Source of the DNA: Streptomyces sp. R28
Lineage (GTDB): Bacteria; Actinomycetota; Actinomycetes; Streptomycetales; Streptomycetaceae
DNA: 64,000 nt
Assembly: GCF_041052385.1 (NCBI RefSeq)
Contig: NZ_CP163439.1
Coordinates: 2,159,001-2,223,000, forward strand
Direction: 5' to 3'
Part shown: piece by piece, positions 27,106 through 37,009 of the stretch
Numbering within the stretch: position 1 is the first letter of the stretch
Layout of the letters: each line of letters starts with the position of its first letter
The notes under the pieces: model-generated
What the model was told of the DNA's origin: nothing
The model's input: only the letters and a program-made list of their open reading frames with translations
Database searches by the model: none
Translations under genes and position numbers: made by a program

Positions 27106-28134
27106 CTACTGCCCGTCGTGAAGCCGGTGCGCCCCGTGAGCGCTCTGCACCTCGACCCCGTCGTACGCCGCCAGCGCCTCGCGGGCCGCCTGCCGGGCGC
27201 TGTCGGCCAGCTCGGGCGGCGAGACGATACGGCCGTCACGTCCGAGCCGTAGCGCCAGGCGCCGCAGCGACGCGGGCTCGGGGGTGCGCAGGGTGATACG
27301 CAGACCGCCGTCGGCCAGCTCATCCGCGCTGTCGTGCGGGTAGTACTCGGCGACCCAGCGCCCGCCCGGGCCGACCTCGACGACGACCTCCGGATCTTCC
27401 GCGGCGGGCTGCACGAGCCCCTCGGACAGGTCGCGCAGCTCGACCTCGGGCGGCGCGGACGGCTCGTCCAGGATCTTGATCTCGGCGACCCGGTCGAGCC
27501 GGAAGGTGCGGCGCGCCTCGGAGCGACGGCACCAGGCCTCGACGTAGGTGTGGCCGACGCTGACCAGGCGGATCGGGTCGATCTCGCGCTCGGTGACCTC
27601 GTCGCGGGCCGGCGAGTAGTAGCGGATCCACAGGCGGCGCCGCTCGGAGATCGCACGGTCCACGTCGGCGAAGACGCCGCCCTCGGACTCGAAGGTCACC
27701 GACAGCCGGGAGCTGGCCCCGGCCGCCTCCCCGGACGCGGTCTCCACCTTGGCGGTCGCGCGCAGCAGTGCCTGCCGGTCGCTCTCGCGCAGTCCCGGCA
27801 GCGTGGACACGGCCCGCGCGGCCACCAGCAGCGCGGTCGCCTCGTCGGCGGCGATCCGCAGCGGCTCGGCCCCGTCCGCCCCGAGGGCGGCAGGGTTGTG
27901 CCACCAGATGCGCTCGCCGTCGGTGTCGATGTCGAGCAGGTCGCCGCCGCGGAAGCTGGTGCCGCACATGGGCAGCACGTCGAGGTCGGAGATCAGCTCG
28001 TCCTCGGAGATGCCGAAGGCGCGCGCGACGTCCTCGACGCGGGCGCCGGGGCGCTCCCTGAGATACGTCACCAGGGAGAGCATCCGCCGGGTCTGGTCGA
28101 TGGCGTTGACGGGCCGTACCGGTTTACCTGCCAC
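27106..28134 (-). CDS. pafC: WYL-domain regulator PafC
   Basis: 342 residues from a GTG. An N-terminal winged helix ('RMLSLVTYLRERPGARVEDVARAFGISEDELISDL') is followed by a WYL domain with 'ISERRRLWIRYYSPARDEVTEREIDPIRLVSVGHTYVEAWCRRSEARRTF' and a C-terminal WCX region. With PafB it forms the actinobacterial activator of the LexA-independent DNA-damage response; the WYL domain is thought to sense single-stranded DNA. It follows pafB by 18 bases in one operon, near the pupylation genes as in mycobacteria. Confidence 0.9.
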   Translation of the reverse strand: MAGKPVRPVNAIDQTRRMLSLVTYLRERPGARVEDVARAFGISEDELISDLDVLPMCGTSFRGGDLLDIDTDGERIWWHNPAALGADGAEPLRIAADEATALLVAARAVSTLPGLRESDRQALLRATAKVETASGEAAGASSRLSVTFESEGGVFADVDRAISERRRLWIRYYSPARDEVTEREIDPIRLVSVGHTYVEAWCRRSEARRTFRLDRVAEIKILDEPSAPPEVELRDLSEGLVQPAAEDPEVVVEVGPGGRWVAEYYPHDSADELADGGLRITLRTPEPASLRRLALRLGRDGRIVSPPELADSARQAAREALAAYDGVEVQSAHGAHRLHDGQ

Positions 28135-28152
28135 TGTGTCGCTCCGCTCCCC

Positions 28153-29106
28153 TCAGCCCTTGGCCACGGCACGCAGCCGGTCCACCACGTCGGCCCGCAG
28201 CTCCACGGGCTCCAGGACCACCACATCCGGCCCGAACTCGACCAGCCAGGCATCCAGCCCGTGGCCGTACGGAATCTCCAACTCGTCCCAGCCGTCCCCG
28301 AGTTCCCGCACCGAGGTGGCCTTCGCCCGAAGGGGGTAGCCGGCGCCCGTACGCAGCCGGATCAACGCGGAGCGGTCGGCGGTCTCCCCCGCCCAGCTCG
28401 CCACGGTCTCCCGCACGGTGACGACATCGGGGACCTCGGCCGTGAAGCGGCCACTGCGACTGCGGACCTTGCCGGTGATCCGGGACAGCCGGAACACCCG
28501 CTCGGCGCCACGGTCACGGTCCCAGCCCGCGAGATACCAGTGGCCGCGCCAGCACTCCAGCGCCCACGGCTCGACATGCCGGGGTTCGGGCCGGGCGGCG
28601 GTGGCCTTGCGGTAGTCGAAGACCACCGGGCGGCGATCCCGGCAGGCCAGCATCAGCGGCTCGAACGCCGCCTCGTGCACCGGAATACGGGGCTCCAGGG
28701 CGCCGTGTGCCTCGTACGGGTCGACGTCCTCGGGCAACCCGGCCGCGCGCAGTTTCTGCAGGGCGCCGCTGGCCGCGCCCGCGAGCCGGGCCTGCTGCCA
28801 CACCTTGGCCGCCAGCCCCAGGGCGGCGGCCTCCTCGGCATCGAGGGTGATGGGCGGCAGGCGGTTGCTGTCACGGCGGGCCAGATAGCCGACCTCGCCG
28901 TCGAGGTTCTCCACGGTCTCGATGACCAGCCCGAGTTCGCGCAGGTCGTCCTTGTCGCGCTCGAACATCCGGTTGAAGGAGTCGTCGGAGCCGGCCTCCA
29001 GGTAGGCCTCGATGGACTCACGCAGCTCGCGCTTGCTCAGCGGCCGCCGCGTCCCCAGCAGACACAGCGCCAGGTTCATGAGCCGCTCGGCCTTGGCAAT
29101 GGCCAT
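28153..29106 (-). CDS. pafB: WYL-domain regulator PafB
   Basis: 317 residues. The N-terminal helix-turn-helix ('ERLMNLALCLLGTRRPLSKRELRESIEAYLEAG') precedes a WYL domain ('MLACRDRRPVVFDYRKATAARPEPRHVEPWALECWRGHWYLAGWDRDRGAERVFRLSRI') and a WCX tail. Partner of PafC in transcriptional activation of DNA-repair genes. The PafBC complex is not needed for pupylation itself, although the genes are linked. Confidence 0.9.
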   Translation of the reverse strand: MAIAKAERLMNLALCLLGTRRPLSKRELRESIEAYLEAGSDDSFNRMFERDKDDLRELGLVIETVENLDGEVGYLARRDSNRLPPITLDAEEAAALGLAAKVWQQARLAGAASGALQKLRAAGLPEDVDPYEAHGALEPRIPVHEAAFEPLMLACRDRRPVVFDYRKATAARPEPRHVEPWALECWRGHWYLAGWDRDRGAERVFRLSRITGKVRSRSGRFTAEVPDVVTVRETVASWAGETADRSALIRLRTGAGYPLRAKATSVRELGDGWDELEIPYGHGLDAWLVEFGPDVVVLEPVELRADVVDRLRAVAKG

Positions 29107-29262
29107 CGACGCCCTTCGCCTCCCCTATGGTGCTTACGACCGTGACCGTACCGCCCCGCGGTGGCGTGGCAAAAGCCGAGGGCCCATGCCCGGACAGGCA
29201 TGGACCCCAGGTAGTCGGGTCCGGTCGTACGCCGATCAGTCGTACGCCGTCAGACGCGACGC

Positions 29263-29634
29263 TCAGACACCGAGCAGGTCGACCACGAAGATCAGGGTCT
29301 CACCGGGCTTGATCGCCGGGGTGGGGCTCTGGTTGCCGTAGGCGAGGTGGGCCGGGATGGTCAGCTGGCGGCGACCGCCGACCTTCATGCCCTGCACACC
29401 CTGGTCCCAGCCCTTGATGACGCGGCCGCCACCCAGCGGGAAGCGGAACGGCGTGCCGCGGTTCCAGCTGGCGTCGAACTCCTCACCCGTGCTGAAAGCG
29501 ACACCCACGTAGTGGACGGTGACGGTCTGGCCCGCCTGCGCAACCGCGCCGTCGCCCTCCCAGATGTCCTTGATCTCGAGGTCCGCCGGGGGCTCGCCGC
29601 CCGGGAAGTCGATCTCGGGCTTGTCGATGCTCAC
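29263..29634 (-). CDS. FKBP-type peptidyl-prolyl isomerase, cytoplasmic
   Basis: 123 residues, a single FKBP domain without signal peptide: 'QTVTVHYVGVAFSTGEEFDASW', 'GWDQGVQGMKVGGRRQLTIPAHLAYG' and 'LIFVVDLLGV'. It catalyses cis-trans isomerisation of prolyl bonds. It follows the lipoprotein FKBP gene by 64 bases, probably as one unit. Confidence 0.92.
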   Translation of the reverse strand: MSIDKPEIDFPGGEPPADLEIKDIWEGDGAVAQAGQTVTVHYVGVAFSTGEEFDASWNRGTPFRFPLGGGRVIKGWDQGVQGMKVGGRRQLTIPAHLAYGNQSPTPAIKPGETLIFVVDLLGV

Positions 29635-29698
29635 GTCTTACGCTCCATGCTTGTTGTGGAAAGGCAACGGCCCCAGTCTTTCATCACCTCGGGCAGCC

Positions 29699-30703
29699 TC
29701 ACATCTTCGCCAGGATGTCCACCGTGAAGACCAGCGTGGCTCCCTTGGCGATGCCGCTGCCCTGCGGCGGGTTGTCGCCGTAGCCCAGCTCCGGCGGGAT
29801 GACGGTCAGCACCCGGCTGCCGACCTTCTTGCCGGTGAGCCCCTGCGACCAGCCCTTGACGACCTGCTGGAGCGAGAACGACGCGAGCTGCTTGTTGGCG
29901 TACGTCGAGTCGAACTCCTTGCCGGTGTCCCACTGCACGCCCTTGTACTGCACCAGCACCGAGTTCTCCGCGGCGACCTCGTCGCCGTCGCCCTCGATCA
30001 CGTAGTTGGCGACGAGCTTCTTCGGCGGGTCCGTCTTGGGGATCTCGAGGGACGGCGCCTTGCCGTCGGTGTTGGTGCCGACCTTGGGCAGGTCGACGTT
30101 GTCCTGGGCGACGTCGGTGCCCTTGGCGGAGCTCTTGGTGCTGAACGTGTCCTGGATATCGAGCACGAACACCAGCGTGTCGGTGCCCTTGATCCCGGCC
30201 TGCGCGTTGCCCTCCTTGCCGTAGCCCCAGGTGGGAGGGACGGCCATCTCGACGCGGCTGCCGACCTTCTTGCCGGCCAGCCCGTACCGCCAGCCGTCGT
30301 AGATCTGGCCCTGGGCGAGCGGGACGAGCGCCGGCGTCTTGGCGTCGTAGGAGTTGATGAAGACCTTCGCGGTGTCCCAGGTCTGACCGAGGTAGTGGGC
30401 CTGGATGTAGTCGTTCTCCGCCACCACCTTGCCGCCGCCCGCGATGACCGTCTTCACCGCGAGGTCCTTCGACGGATCGCCGCTGCCCTTGGCGACCGTC
30501 GGCTTCTCACCGAACTTCGTGCCCGCGGTGATCGCCGGCAGCGGACCGTCCACGATCTTCGGCGACGGAGCGGCCGACGCCTCAGGAGTCGAGGGCGACG
30601 CACTGGCGTTTCCCTCGGCCGAGTCGGCCCCGTCGTCGTCGCCGCATCCGGCGAGCGTGACCAGTCCTGCGGGTACGGCGATGAGCAGTGAGCGTCGGCG
30701 CAC
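29699..30703 (-). CDS. FKBP-type peptidyl-prolyl isomerase lipoprotein with two FKBP domains
   Basis: 334 residues. A signal peptide with twin Arg ('MRRRSLLIAVPAGLVTLAGC') and lipobox LAGC at Cys20 place it on the outer face of the membrane. A disordered Asp/Ser/Ala linker follows, then one FKBP domain ('VAENDYIQAHYLGQTWDTAKVF', about 130-215) and a second ('VAAENSVLVQYKGVQWDTGKEFDSTY', about 245-334). It should help fold exported proteins. The duplicated domain is characteristic of the Streptomyces orthologue beside pafA. Confidence 0.9.
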   Translation of the reverse strand: MRRRSLLIAVPAGLVTLAGCGDDDGADSAEGNASASPSTPEASAAPSPKIVDGPLPAITAGTKFGEKPTVAKGSGDPSKDLAVKTVIAGGGKVVAENDYIQAHYLGQTWDTAKVFINSYDAKTPALVPLAQGQIYDGWRYGLAGKKVGSRVEMAVPPTWGYGKEGNAQAGIKGTDTLVFVLDIQDTFSTKSSAKGTDVAQDNVDLPKVGTNTDGKAPSLEIPKTDPPKKLVANYVIEGDGDEVAAENSVLVQYKGVQWDTGKEFDSTYANKQLASFSLQQVVKGWSQGLTGKKVGSRVLTVIPPELGYGDNPPQGSGIAKGATLVFTVDILAKM

Positions 30704-30829
30704 GGTGGGGGCCTCGTAATCGTCGATCTTGTGGATGGCGTGCGCGCAACTCTACGGCGTGAGAAGGGCGCCGTACGGTAAACGTACGGCGCCCGTGTTG
30801 CGTTCCGGGATTTCGCCGGAACCCGGCAC

Positions 30830-32191
30830 TCACATACCGGCGATGAGTTTCTCCACCCGGTCGTCCACCGAACGGAACGGGTCCTTGCACAACACCGTGC
30901 GCTGCGCCTGGTCATTGAGCTTCAGGTGGACCCAGTCGACGGTGAAGTCGCGGCGCTGTTCCTGGGCCCTGCGGATGAAGTCACCGCGCAGCCGGGCCCG
31001 AGTGGTCTGCGGCGGCACGGACTTGCCCTCGAAGATCTTCAAGTCGTTGCAGATACGCGCGGCTTGCCCCTTCTTCTCCAGCAGGTAGTACAGGCCGCGA
31101 CGGCGATGGATGTCGTGGTAGGCGAGGTCTATCTGAGCGACCCGCGGATGCGACATGGTCATGTTGTGCTTGGCCCGGTACCGCTCGATGAGCTTGTACT
31201 TGATGACCCAGTCGATCTCGGTGCCGATCCGGTCGAGGTCCTCGGCCTCGATCGCGTCCAGCGTGCGGCCCCACAGCTCCAGGACCTGCTCGACCGTCCC
31301 GGTACGGATACCGCGGCGCTCGCAGAAGTCCACGGCCTTCTCGTAGTACTCGCGCTGCACCTCCAGCGCGGAGGCCTCCCGGCCGCTGGCCAGGCGCACC
31401 TTGCGGCGGCCCGTGATGTCGTGGCTGACCTCGCGGATCGCCCGGATCGGGTTCTCCAGGGTCAGGTCACGCATCACCGTGCCCGCCTCGATCATGCGCA
31501 GCACCAGGTCGGTGGCGCCGACCTTGAGCAGCATGGTCGTCTCGGACATGTTCGAGTCGCCCACGATGACGTGCAGGCGCCGGTAGCGCTCGGCGTCCGC
31601 GTGCGGCTCGTCGCGCGTGTTGATGATCGGCCGGGAACGGGTCGTCGCCGAGGAGACGCCCTCCCAGATGTGCTCCGCCCGCTGGCTCACGCAGTACACG
31701 GCACCACGCGGGGTCTGCAGGACCTTGCCCGCACCGCACAACAGCTGGCGCGTGACAAGGAACGGAATGAGGATGTCCGCGAGCCGGGAGAACTCCCCGT
31801 GCCGGGCCACCAGATAGTTCTCGTGGCAGCCGTAGGAGTTGCCCGCCGAGTCGGTGTTGTTCTTGAAGAGGTAGACGTCGCCCGCGATTCCTTCCTCGTG
31901 CAGGCGTCGTTCGGCGTCCACCAGGAGTCCTTCGAGAATGCGCTCGCCTGCTTTGTCGTGGGTGACCAGTTCGGTCACGTTGTCACATTCCGGTGTCGCG
32001 TATTCCGGATGTGAGCCCACGTCGAGATACAGGCGGGCGCCGTTTCGCAGAAAGACATTGCTGCTGCGGCCCCATGACACGACACGGCGGAAGAGGTACC
32101 GCGCCACCTCGTCAGGCGACAGGCGGCGCTGTCCCCTGAACGTGCACGTGACGCCGTACTCGTTCTCCAGCCCGAAAATGCGGCGGTCCAT
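30830..32191 (-). CDS. pafA: Pup-protein ligase PafA
   Basis: 453 residues with the carboxylate-amine ligase fold. The N-terminus '[12 protein letters not shown]' contains the catalytic acid region, followed by '[18 protein letters not shown]', '[20 protein letters not shown]' and '[31 protein letters not shown]'. It uses ATP to attach the C-terminal Glu of Pup to substrate lysines. Its start is 10 bases from the stop of the MFS gene, so the two may be co-transcribed. It is homologous to Dop in this window. Confidence 0.95.
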   Translation of the reverse strand: MDRRIFGLENEYGVTCTFRGQRRLSPDEVARYLFRRVVSWGRSSNVFLRNGARLYLDVGSHPEYATPECDNVTELVTHDKAGERILEGLLVDAERRLHEEGIAGDVYLFKNNTDSAGNSYGCHENYLVARHGEFSRLADILIPFLVTRQLLCGAGKVLQTPRGAVYCVSQRAEHIWEGVSSATTRSRPIINTRDEPHADAERYRRLHVIVGDSNMSETTMLLKVGATDLVLRMIEAGTVMRDLTLENPIRAIREVSHDITGRRKVRLASGREASALEVQREYYEKAVDFCERRGIRTGTVEQVLELWGRTLDAIEAEDLDRIGTEIDWVIKYKLIERYRAKHNMTMSHPRVAQIDLAYHDIHRRRGLYYLLEKKGQAARICNDLKIFEGKSVPPQTTRARLRGDFIRRAQEQRRDFTVDWVHLKLNDQAQRTVLCKDPFRSVDDRVEKLIAGM

Positions 32192-32200
32192 GACTGAACA

Positions 32201-33460
32201 TTACGCCCGATCCCCCGAGCTGAAACGGGGTTCGACGGCACGGTTTGGATCATTTTCCGATGAAGCCGCAACCACCGCGCTCTTCGCGGGAGCTGCCAGG
32301 ACCCGCCCCGTGGCCAGCAGGACCAGCAATGACACGGCCCCCGCGGCACTCGGCACGGCGAACCCCCACAGGGCCCCGCCCTCCTCGACGACCGGCCCCG
32401 CCAGACCCGTTCCGACCGACGCGCCCACCGTGAACGTCGTCACGAGCCAGGAGAACGCCTCAGTGACCGTCCCACGCGGTGCGTGCCGGTCCACCAGCAC
32501 GAACGCACACGCGATGCACGGCGCGAGGAACACACCCGCGAGCACGGCCAGCAGCGTCATCGCCACCGCACCCGGTATCAGCATCAGCGGCAGGTAACAC
32601 ACCGCCAGAAGCGCCACCAGCAGCCGCAGTCGCCGCGCCGGCTCCCCGCCCCACTGCCGCGCCCCGTACGCCACGCCACCGATCAGCGCACCCAGCCCCA
32701 GACCCGCCATCATCCAGCCGTACACCGCATCACCCCCATGGCCGTCGGCATACGAGACGGCCGCCACCGCGATCGAGCCGAGCGCCATCCCGATGAACAG
32801 GAACGACGCGAGCAGCGCGAGCAGCCCCGGTGAGCGCAACGCCCCCAGCCAGTGCGCCTCACGCGGCTCCGAACGCCACGCGCGCGAGGGCTGCGAGACG
32901 ACCACCGAGAGAGCGCCCAGCACCCCGACGACGTTCAGAAGCAGCAGCGCCGCCTGCGCCGACCACAGCGACGCGCCCAGCGTCAGCAGCAACGGCCCGA
33001 TGGTGAACATGACTTCCTGCGCCACCGCATCCATCGCATACGCCGTGTGCACCTGGTCCTCCCTGGGAAGAACCGACGACCACAGCGCCCGCAGACCACC
33101 CTCCAGAGGCGGCGTGAACAGTCCGGCGGCCGCGACGGCGGCGTAGGCGAGCGGCAGCGGCCCGATCCCCACGAAGGCGAACGCGGCCATCCCGAGGGCC
33201 GAGGCGACCACGGCGGGCAGCTGCACCCGCGGCTGGCCGTACAGGTCCACCAGCCGGCCCAGCACCGGCTGCCCCACGGCGTTCGCGACCCCGTACACAG
33301 CCGCCAGGCCGCCGGCCATGCTGTACGAGCCGCCCTCCTCGCGCACGAACAACACGATCGCGATCGCGGCGACGGCGTTCGGCAGCCGCCCTACGAGCGT
33401 GCCGACCAGCAGCCGGGCGGCATGCCTCGCCCTCAGGATCTCCACGTATGCGCCGGTCAT
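32201..33460 (-). CDS. MFS transporter
   Basis: 419 residues with about 12 membrane spans. Typical major-facilitator loops include 'GQPVLGRLVDLYGQPRVQLP' between helices 2 and 3. No sugar- or drug-specific motif can be read. A LacI-type regulator is divergent, with a long palindrome between the two genes, which suggests regulated uptake or export of a small molecule. Confidence 0.85.
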   Translation of the reverse strand: MTGAYVEILRARHAARLLVGTLVGRLPNAVAAIAIVLFVREEGGSYSMAGGLAAVYGVANAVGQPVLGRLVDLYGQPRVQLPAVVASALGMAAFAFVGIGPLPLAYAAVAAAGLFTPPLEGGLRALWSSVLPREDQVHTAYAMDAVAQEVMFTIGPLLLTLGASLWSAQAALLLLNVVGVLGALSVVVSQPSRAWRSEPREAHWLGALRSPGLLALLASFLFIGMALGSIAVAAVSYADGHGGDAVYGWMMAGLGLGALIGGVAYGARQWGGEPARRLRLLVALLAVCYLPLMLIPGAVAMTLLAVLAGVFLAPCIACAFVLVDRHAPRGTVTEAFSWLVTTFTVGASVGTGLAGPVVEEGGALWGFAVPSAAGAVSLLVLLATGRVLAAPAKSAVVAASSENDPNRAVEPRFSSGDRA

Positions 33461-33491
33461 CGGCCGCGCCGCCCTCCGCTGGCTGAAGTTT

Positions 33492-33518
33492 TACGTATAA
33501 CGTCTCCCGTCATACGTA
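33492..33518. promoter_or_regulatory. Palindromic operator between the MFS and LacI genes
   Basis: TACGTAT ... ATACGTA arms (33492-33498 and 33512-33518) with inner ACG/CGT symmetry, centred at 33505; 10 of the 13 base pairs across the centre match. It lies 32-58 bases upstream of the MFS start and 95 bases before the LacI start. A natural target for the LacI protein; binding is inferred. Confidence 0.7.
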
Positions 33519-33612
33519 CCATGTGCGCTGTTCACGAGTCCAGACGACCGCAGTGAGCCGCCGGGCCGAAACGCCCGCAGGCACACCACCAGGAAGAGGA
33601 GAACAGGCGAAC

Positions 33613-34629
33613 GTGGCACACGGCAGCACGCGCCCCACCAGCCGGGACGTCGCCCAGGCCGCAGGAGTCTCCCAGGCCGCGGTCTCCCTGGTGCTCGGCG
33701 ACAAGTGGCGCGGACGCGTCTCCGAGACCACCGCCGAACGCGTCCGCGAGGCCGCCCGCGACCTGGGCTACCGACCCAACCTCGCCGCCCGCAACCTCCG
33801 CCTCGGCCGCACCCGAACCGTCCTCCTCGTCGTCCCCGCCCTGACGACCGAGTTCTTCGCCGGCGTCTACACCGGCGCCGCCCGCATCGCCGCCCAGAAC
33901 GGCTTCGGCGTCGTCCTCTACCCCTCCCCCGAGGGCATCGGCCCCGCCCGCGACCCCTTCGCCTCCGCCCAAGCCGCCCTCGACGGCGTCATCGCCTCCT
34001 CCATGGCCGCCGACGCCCTCACCGCCATCCGCGGCGACCAACTGCCCCTGGTCATGCTGGACAGCGACCCCCAGGGCAGCCTCGGCGCCGCCACCGTGAA
34101 CCTCGACATCACCGACGGCGTCCGCCAAGTCGCCGAACATCTGCTCACCCTCGGCCACCGCCGCATCCTGCACCTCGCGGCCGACGTGCCGTCCTGGACC
34201 TTCGACGTACGCGCGCGTGAGCTCGCCGCACGCGTCGGCGAGGTACCCGGCACATCACTGCTCACGATCCGCGCCCCCATCTCCATCGACGGCGCCCTCA
34301 CCGCAGCCGAAACCGCACTCTCCGCCAAGGGCCCCCGCCCCACCGCGATCATCTGCGACGACGACAAACTCGCCGCCGGCGCCTACAAGGCCGCACGCCG
34401 CCTCGGCCTGCGCATCCCCGACGACATCTCCGTCACCGGCCTGGACGACCTCGCCCTCGCCACCGCCATCGACCCGGAACTGACCACCGTACGACTGGAC
34501 GCCGAACTGTTCGGGGAACGCGGCATGCAAGCCCTCCTGGCGGTCCTGGAAGGCCGCGAGCCCGAGGCAGGCGACATCCCGGTCCAACTCGTCGTACGAG
34601 GCTCCACAGCACCGCCCAGCGCGCCCTGA
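33613..34629 (+). CDS. LacI-family transcriptional regulator
   Basis: 338 residues from a GTG with AGGAAGAGGAG upstream. The N-terminal LacI helix-turn-helix is 'TSRDVAQAAGVSQAAVSLVLGDKWRGRVSETTAERVREAARDLGYRPNLAARNLRLG', followed by a periplasmic-binding-protein-like effector domain ('AIICDDDKLAAGAYKAARRLGLRIPDDISVTGLDDL'). Divergent from the MFS transporter gene, so it probably represses that gene through the palindrome between them. The effector is unknown. Confidence 0.9.
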   Translation: MAHGSTRPTSRDVAQAAGVSQAAVSLVLGDKWRGRVSETTAERVREAARDLGYRPNLAARNLRLGRTRTVLLVVPALTTEFFAGVYTGAARIAAQNGFGVVLYPSPEGIGPARDPFASAQAALDGVIASSMAADALTAIRGDQLPLVMLDSDPQGSLGAATVNLDITDGVRQVAEHLLTLGHRRILHLAADVPSWTFDVRARELAARVGEVPGTSLLTIRAPISIDGALTAAETALSAKGPRPTAIICDDDKLAAGAYKAARRLGLRIPDDISVTGLDDLALATAIDPELTTVRLDAELFGERGMQALLAVLEGREPEAGDIPVQLVVRGSTAPPSAP

Positions 34630-34634
34630 ACGCC

Positions 34635-34668
34635 CTGTGCCCCGGCCGAGCGGGCGGCCGGGGCACAG
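34635..34668. terminator. Bidirectional terminator between lacI-type gene and prcA
   Basis: Perfect 14-base stem CTGTGCCCCGGCCG / CGGCCGGGGCACAG with a 6-base loop, placed between convergent stop codons at 34629 and 34717. Confidence 0.75.
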
Positions 34669-34716
34669 TACGGGCGAAGTGAGGTCGGCGAGCGAAGTCG
34701 GCGACCGAGGTCGGCG

Positions 34717-35496
34717 CTACTCCTCGGAACCGCCGGAGTCCTCGGAATCCTCCGCATTGTCGGCATTGTCGGCGCTCTCGGCCTCGGTGGTCGCCCCGCC
34801 CGCCTCCAGCAGCCGGGCCAGCTGACGACCGACGATGCGCTTGAACTTCCGCGACTGAGGACGCGTACGGTCCAGCACCGCGACCTCCAGGCGCTCCGCG
34901 GGAATCTCCCGCTGCGTGCCGTTCGACTCACGGGACAGAGCCTGGACCGCCAGCTTGAGAGCCTCGGCAAGGCTCATACCGTCCTGATGACGCTGATCCA
35001 GATAGTTGCTGATCAACTCGGCGTTACCGCCGACCGCGACCGAGCCGTGCTCGTCCACGATCGAGCCGTCATGCGGCAGCCGATAGATCTGGTCACCCTC
35101 CGGAGTCACACCGACCTCGGCGACGACCAACTCCACCTCATACGGCTTCTCCGCCGCGGAAGAGAAGATCGTGCCCAGCGTCTGGGCGTAGACGTTGGCG
35201 AGACCACGGGCGGTCACATCGTCACGGTCATAGGTGTAACCACGAAGATCGGCATACCGCACACCGCCGATCCGCAGGTTCTCGTACTCGTTGTACTTGC
35301 CGGCCGCCGCGAAGCCGATCCGGTCATAGATCTCGCTGAACTTGTGCAGCGCGCGGGACGGGTTCTCGCCGACGAAAACAATGCCGTCGGCATACTGCAG
35401 CACGACCAGGCTGCGACCACGGGCAATGCCCTTACGGGCGTACTCCGCCCGGTCGGCCATGGCCTGCTGGGGTGAGACATAGAACGGCGTCGACAC
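34717..35496 (-). CDS. prcA: Proteasome alpha subunit
   Basis: 259 residues. An N-terminal gating region ('[20 protein letters not shown]') precedes the proteasome fold: '[24 protein letters not shown]', '[37 protein letters not shown]'. There is no catalytic Thr, as expected for an alpha subunit. It forms the outer rings of the 20S core and docks ARC. The C-terminal tail is acidic (Asp/Asn/Glu/Ser-rich) and disordered. It follows prcB by 60 bases. Confidence 0.96.
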   Translation of the reverse strand: MSTPFYVSPQQAMADRAEYARKGIARGRSLVVLQYADGIVFVGENPSRALHKFSEIYDRIGFAAAGKYNEYENLRIGGVRYADLRGYTYDRDDVTARGLANVYAQTLGTIFSSAAEKPYEVELVVAEVGVTPEGDQIYRLPHDGSIVDEHGSVAVGGNAELISNYLDQRHQDGMSLAEALKLAVQALSRESNGTQREIPAERLEVAVLDRTRPQSRKFKRIVGRQLARLLEAGGATTEAESADNADNAEDSEDSGGSEE

Positions 35497-35556
35497 CGGT
35501 TATCCGTCCCTTTCTGTCGAAGTCACAGGATCACCTTGATAAGACCGACCCGCCGC

Positions 35557-36402
35557 CTACAGCAGCGCGGCCCGCGGGCCGTCGGGCTGCTCCAGACGCC
35601 GCTCCAGGATGGAACGGGCGATCTCAGAGGACTCGCCATCGCTGAGCCGACGGAAGCCGGCCTCGGTGATCACGGTGACGATCGGGTAGATCCGGCGGGC
35701 GACATCGGGACCACCGGTCGCCGAGTCGTCGTCAGCCGCGTCATACAGGGCCTGCACCACGAGCGTCGTGGCCTCGGCCTCGTTCAGGTCGTCACGGTAG
35801 AGCTTCTTCATGGCACCGCGCGCGAAGATCGACCCCGAGCCGGTGGCAGCGTAACCGTGCTCCTCGGAACGACCACCGGTCACGTCGTAGGAGAAGATCC
35901 GCCCCTTCTCCCGATCCACGTCGTAACCGGCGAAGATCGGCACCACGGCCAGCCCCTGCATGGCCATCCCCAGGTTCGACCGAATCATCGTCGACAGACG
36001 ATTCGCCTTGCCCTCCAGCGACAGCTGAGCACCCTCGACCTTCTCGAAGTGCTCCAGCTCCAACTGGAAGAGCTTCACCATCTCGATGGCCAGACCGGCC
36101 GTACCGGCGATACCGACGGCCGAGTACTCATCCGCCGGGAAGACCTTCTCGATGTCCCGCTGCGCGATGATGTTGCCCATGGTGGCCCGCCGGTCACCGG
36201 CCAGCACGACACCGCCAGGGAACGTCACAGCCACGATCGTGGTGCCGTGCGGCGCCTCGATCACGCCCTGCATGGGCGGGAGTTGACGGTTGCCCGGCAG
36301 CATCTCCGGCTGGTGCTCCGAGAGAAAGTCCATGAACGAGGACGACCCAGGCGTCAGGAAGGCAGCTGGTAGACGCCCGGTGCTACGAGTGTTGGCTTCC
36401 AC
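35557..36402 (-). CDS. prcB: Proteasome beta subunit, catalytic
   Basis: 281 residues from a GTG at 36402 with AAGGA upstream. A 53-residue propeptide ends in 'EAPHG', and autocleavage exposes catalytic Thr54 ('[21 protein letters not shown]'). Lys and Asp partners lie in the expected fold positions. It forms the inner rings of the 20S core. Unusually, its first 49 bases overlap the 3' end of the endonuclease VII gene, so the propeptide start is encoded inside the neighbour. Longer frames to 36489 lie wholly within that neighbour and lack a ribosome binding site. Confidence 0.95.
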   Translation of the reverse strand: MEANTRSTGRLPAAFLTPGSSSFMDFLSEHQPEMLPGNRQLPPMQGVIEAPHGTTIVAVTFPGGVVLAGDRRATMGNIIAQRDIEKVFPADEYSAVGIAGTAGLAIEMVKLFQLELEHFEKVEGAQLSLEGKANRLSTMIRSNLGMAMQGLAVVPIFAGYDVDREKGRIFSYDVTGGRSEEHGYAATGSGSIFARGAMKKLYRDDLNEAEATTLVVQALYDAADDDSATGGPDVARRIYPIVTVITEAGFRRLSDGESSEIARSILERRLEQPDGPRAALL

Positions 36403-36965
36403 GCGATTCCTTCCACGTAAGCAGCAGCCCGCCTTATGACGTCGGGCCGATCCTTGAACTGCCCCAGTGCGGCGTTGCAGCTGAAGCACAGTACGCCACG
36501 GACCCTACCCGTCTCATGGCAGTGATCCACATGCTCGGGGAGAGCTGCCAAACATATGCAGCAGACGCCTCCTTGGGAGGCAACCAATTCGTCGCGCTCG
36601 GCTTCGGTGATTCCGTACTGCCGCTTCAGATGGCCCTGCCGTCCCTGGATGGCCCGGCACGATTTGCACCGGGTCGACAGACCGTCAGGTGCGGTGGCGT
36701 TGCGATGCCACTCGCTGTGCGGCTTGATCTCCCCGCACGTCCGGCAGAGCTTGAGCCCGGCCGGAACGTCCACCTTCTCCCGTACGGCCTTGCCTATGGC
36801 TTCCCGGCGGTGCCGGTAGTGCGCTGCGCTGTACTCCGCTACGCACTCCCGGCACCGCACCTGAAGGCCATCACGCCGGTTCTTGTCCGGTGCGAATGCC
36901 TCGGGAGGCAAGTCTCGCTTGCAACCCGTGCACTCCTTCACGTTCGGATCCCCAGCCACCCTCAT
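36354..36965 (-). CDS. Recombination endonuclease VII-like HNH nuclease
   Basis: 203 residues. Three Cys-pair motifs ('[15 protein letters not shown]', 'LQVRCREC', '[16 protein letters not shown]', '[16 protein letters not shown]') precede an endonuclease VII domain: '[55 protein letters not shown]'. In the phage T4 family the HCH-like residues and Cys ligands bind zinc and cleave branched DNA. It sits inside the proteasome operon between pup and prcB and overlaps prcB by 49 bases. The start follows a GGGGG stretch. Its role near proteasome genes is unknown, and I know of no direct link. Confidence 0.85.
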   Translation of the reverse strand: MRVAGDPNVKECTGCKRDLPPEAFAPDKNRRDGLQVRCRECVAEYSAAHYRHRREAIGKAVREKVDVPAGLKLCRTCGEIKPHSEWHRNATAPDGLSTRCKSCRAIQGRQGHLKRQYGITEAERDELVASQGGVCCICLAALPEHVDHCHETGRVRGVLCFSCNAALGQFKDRPDVIRRAAAYVEGIAWKPTLVAPGVYQLPS

Positions 36966-37009
36966 CCCCCGCCACCTTCAGTTCGAAGGCAAAAGCGACC
37001 CGATTCCCT

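Noticed and set aside
35557..36489. prcB start upstream at 36489
   Set aside because: The GTG at 36402 has a good ribosome binding site and gives the expected 53-residue propeptide; the extra residues are shadow of the endonuclease gene.
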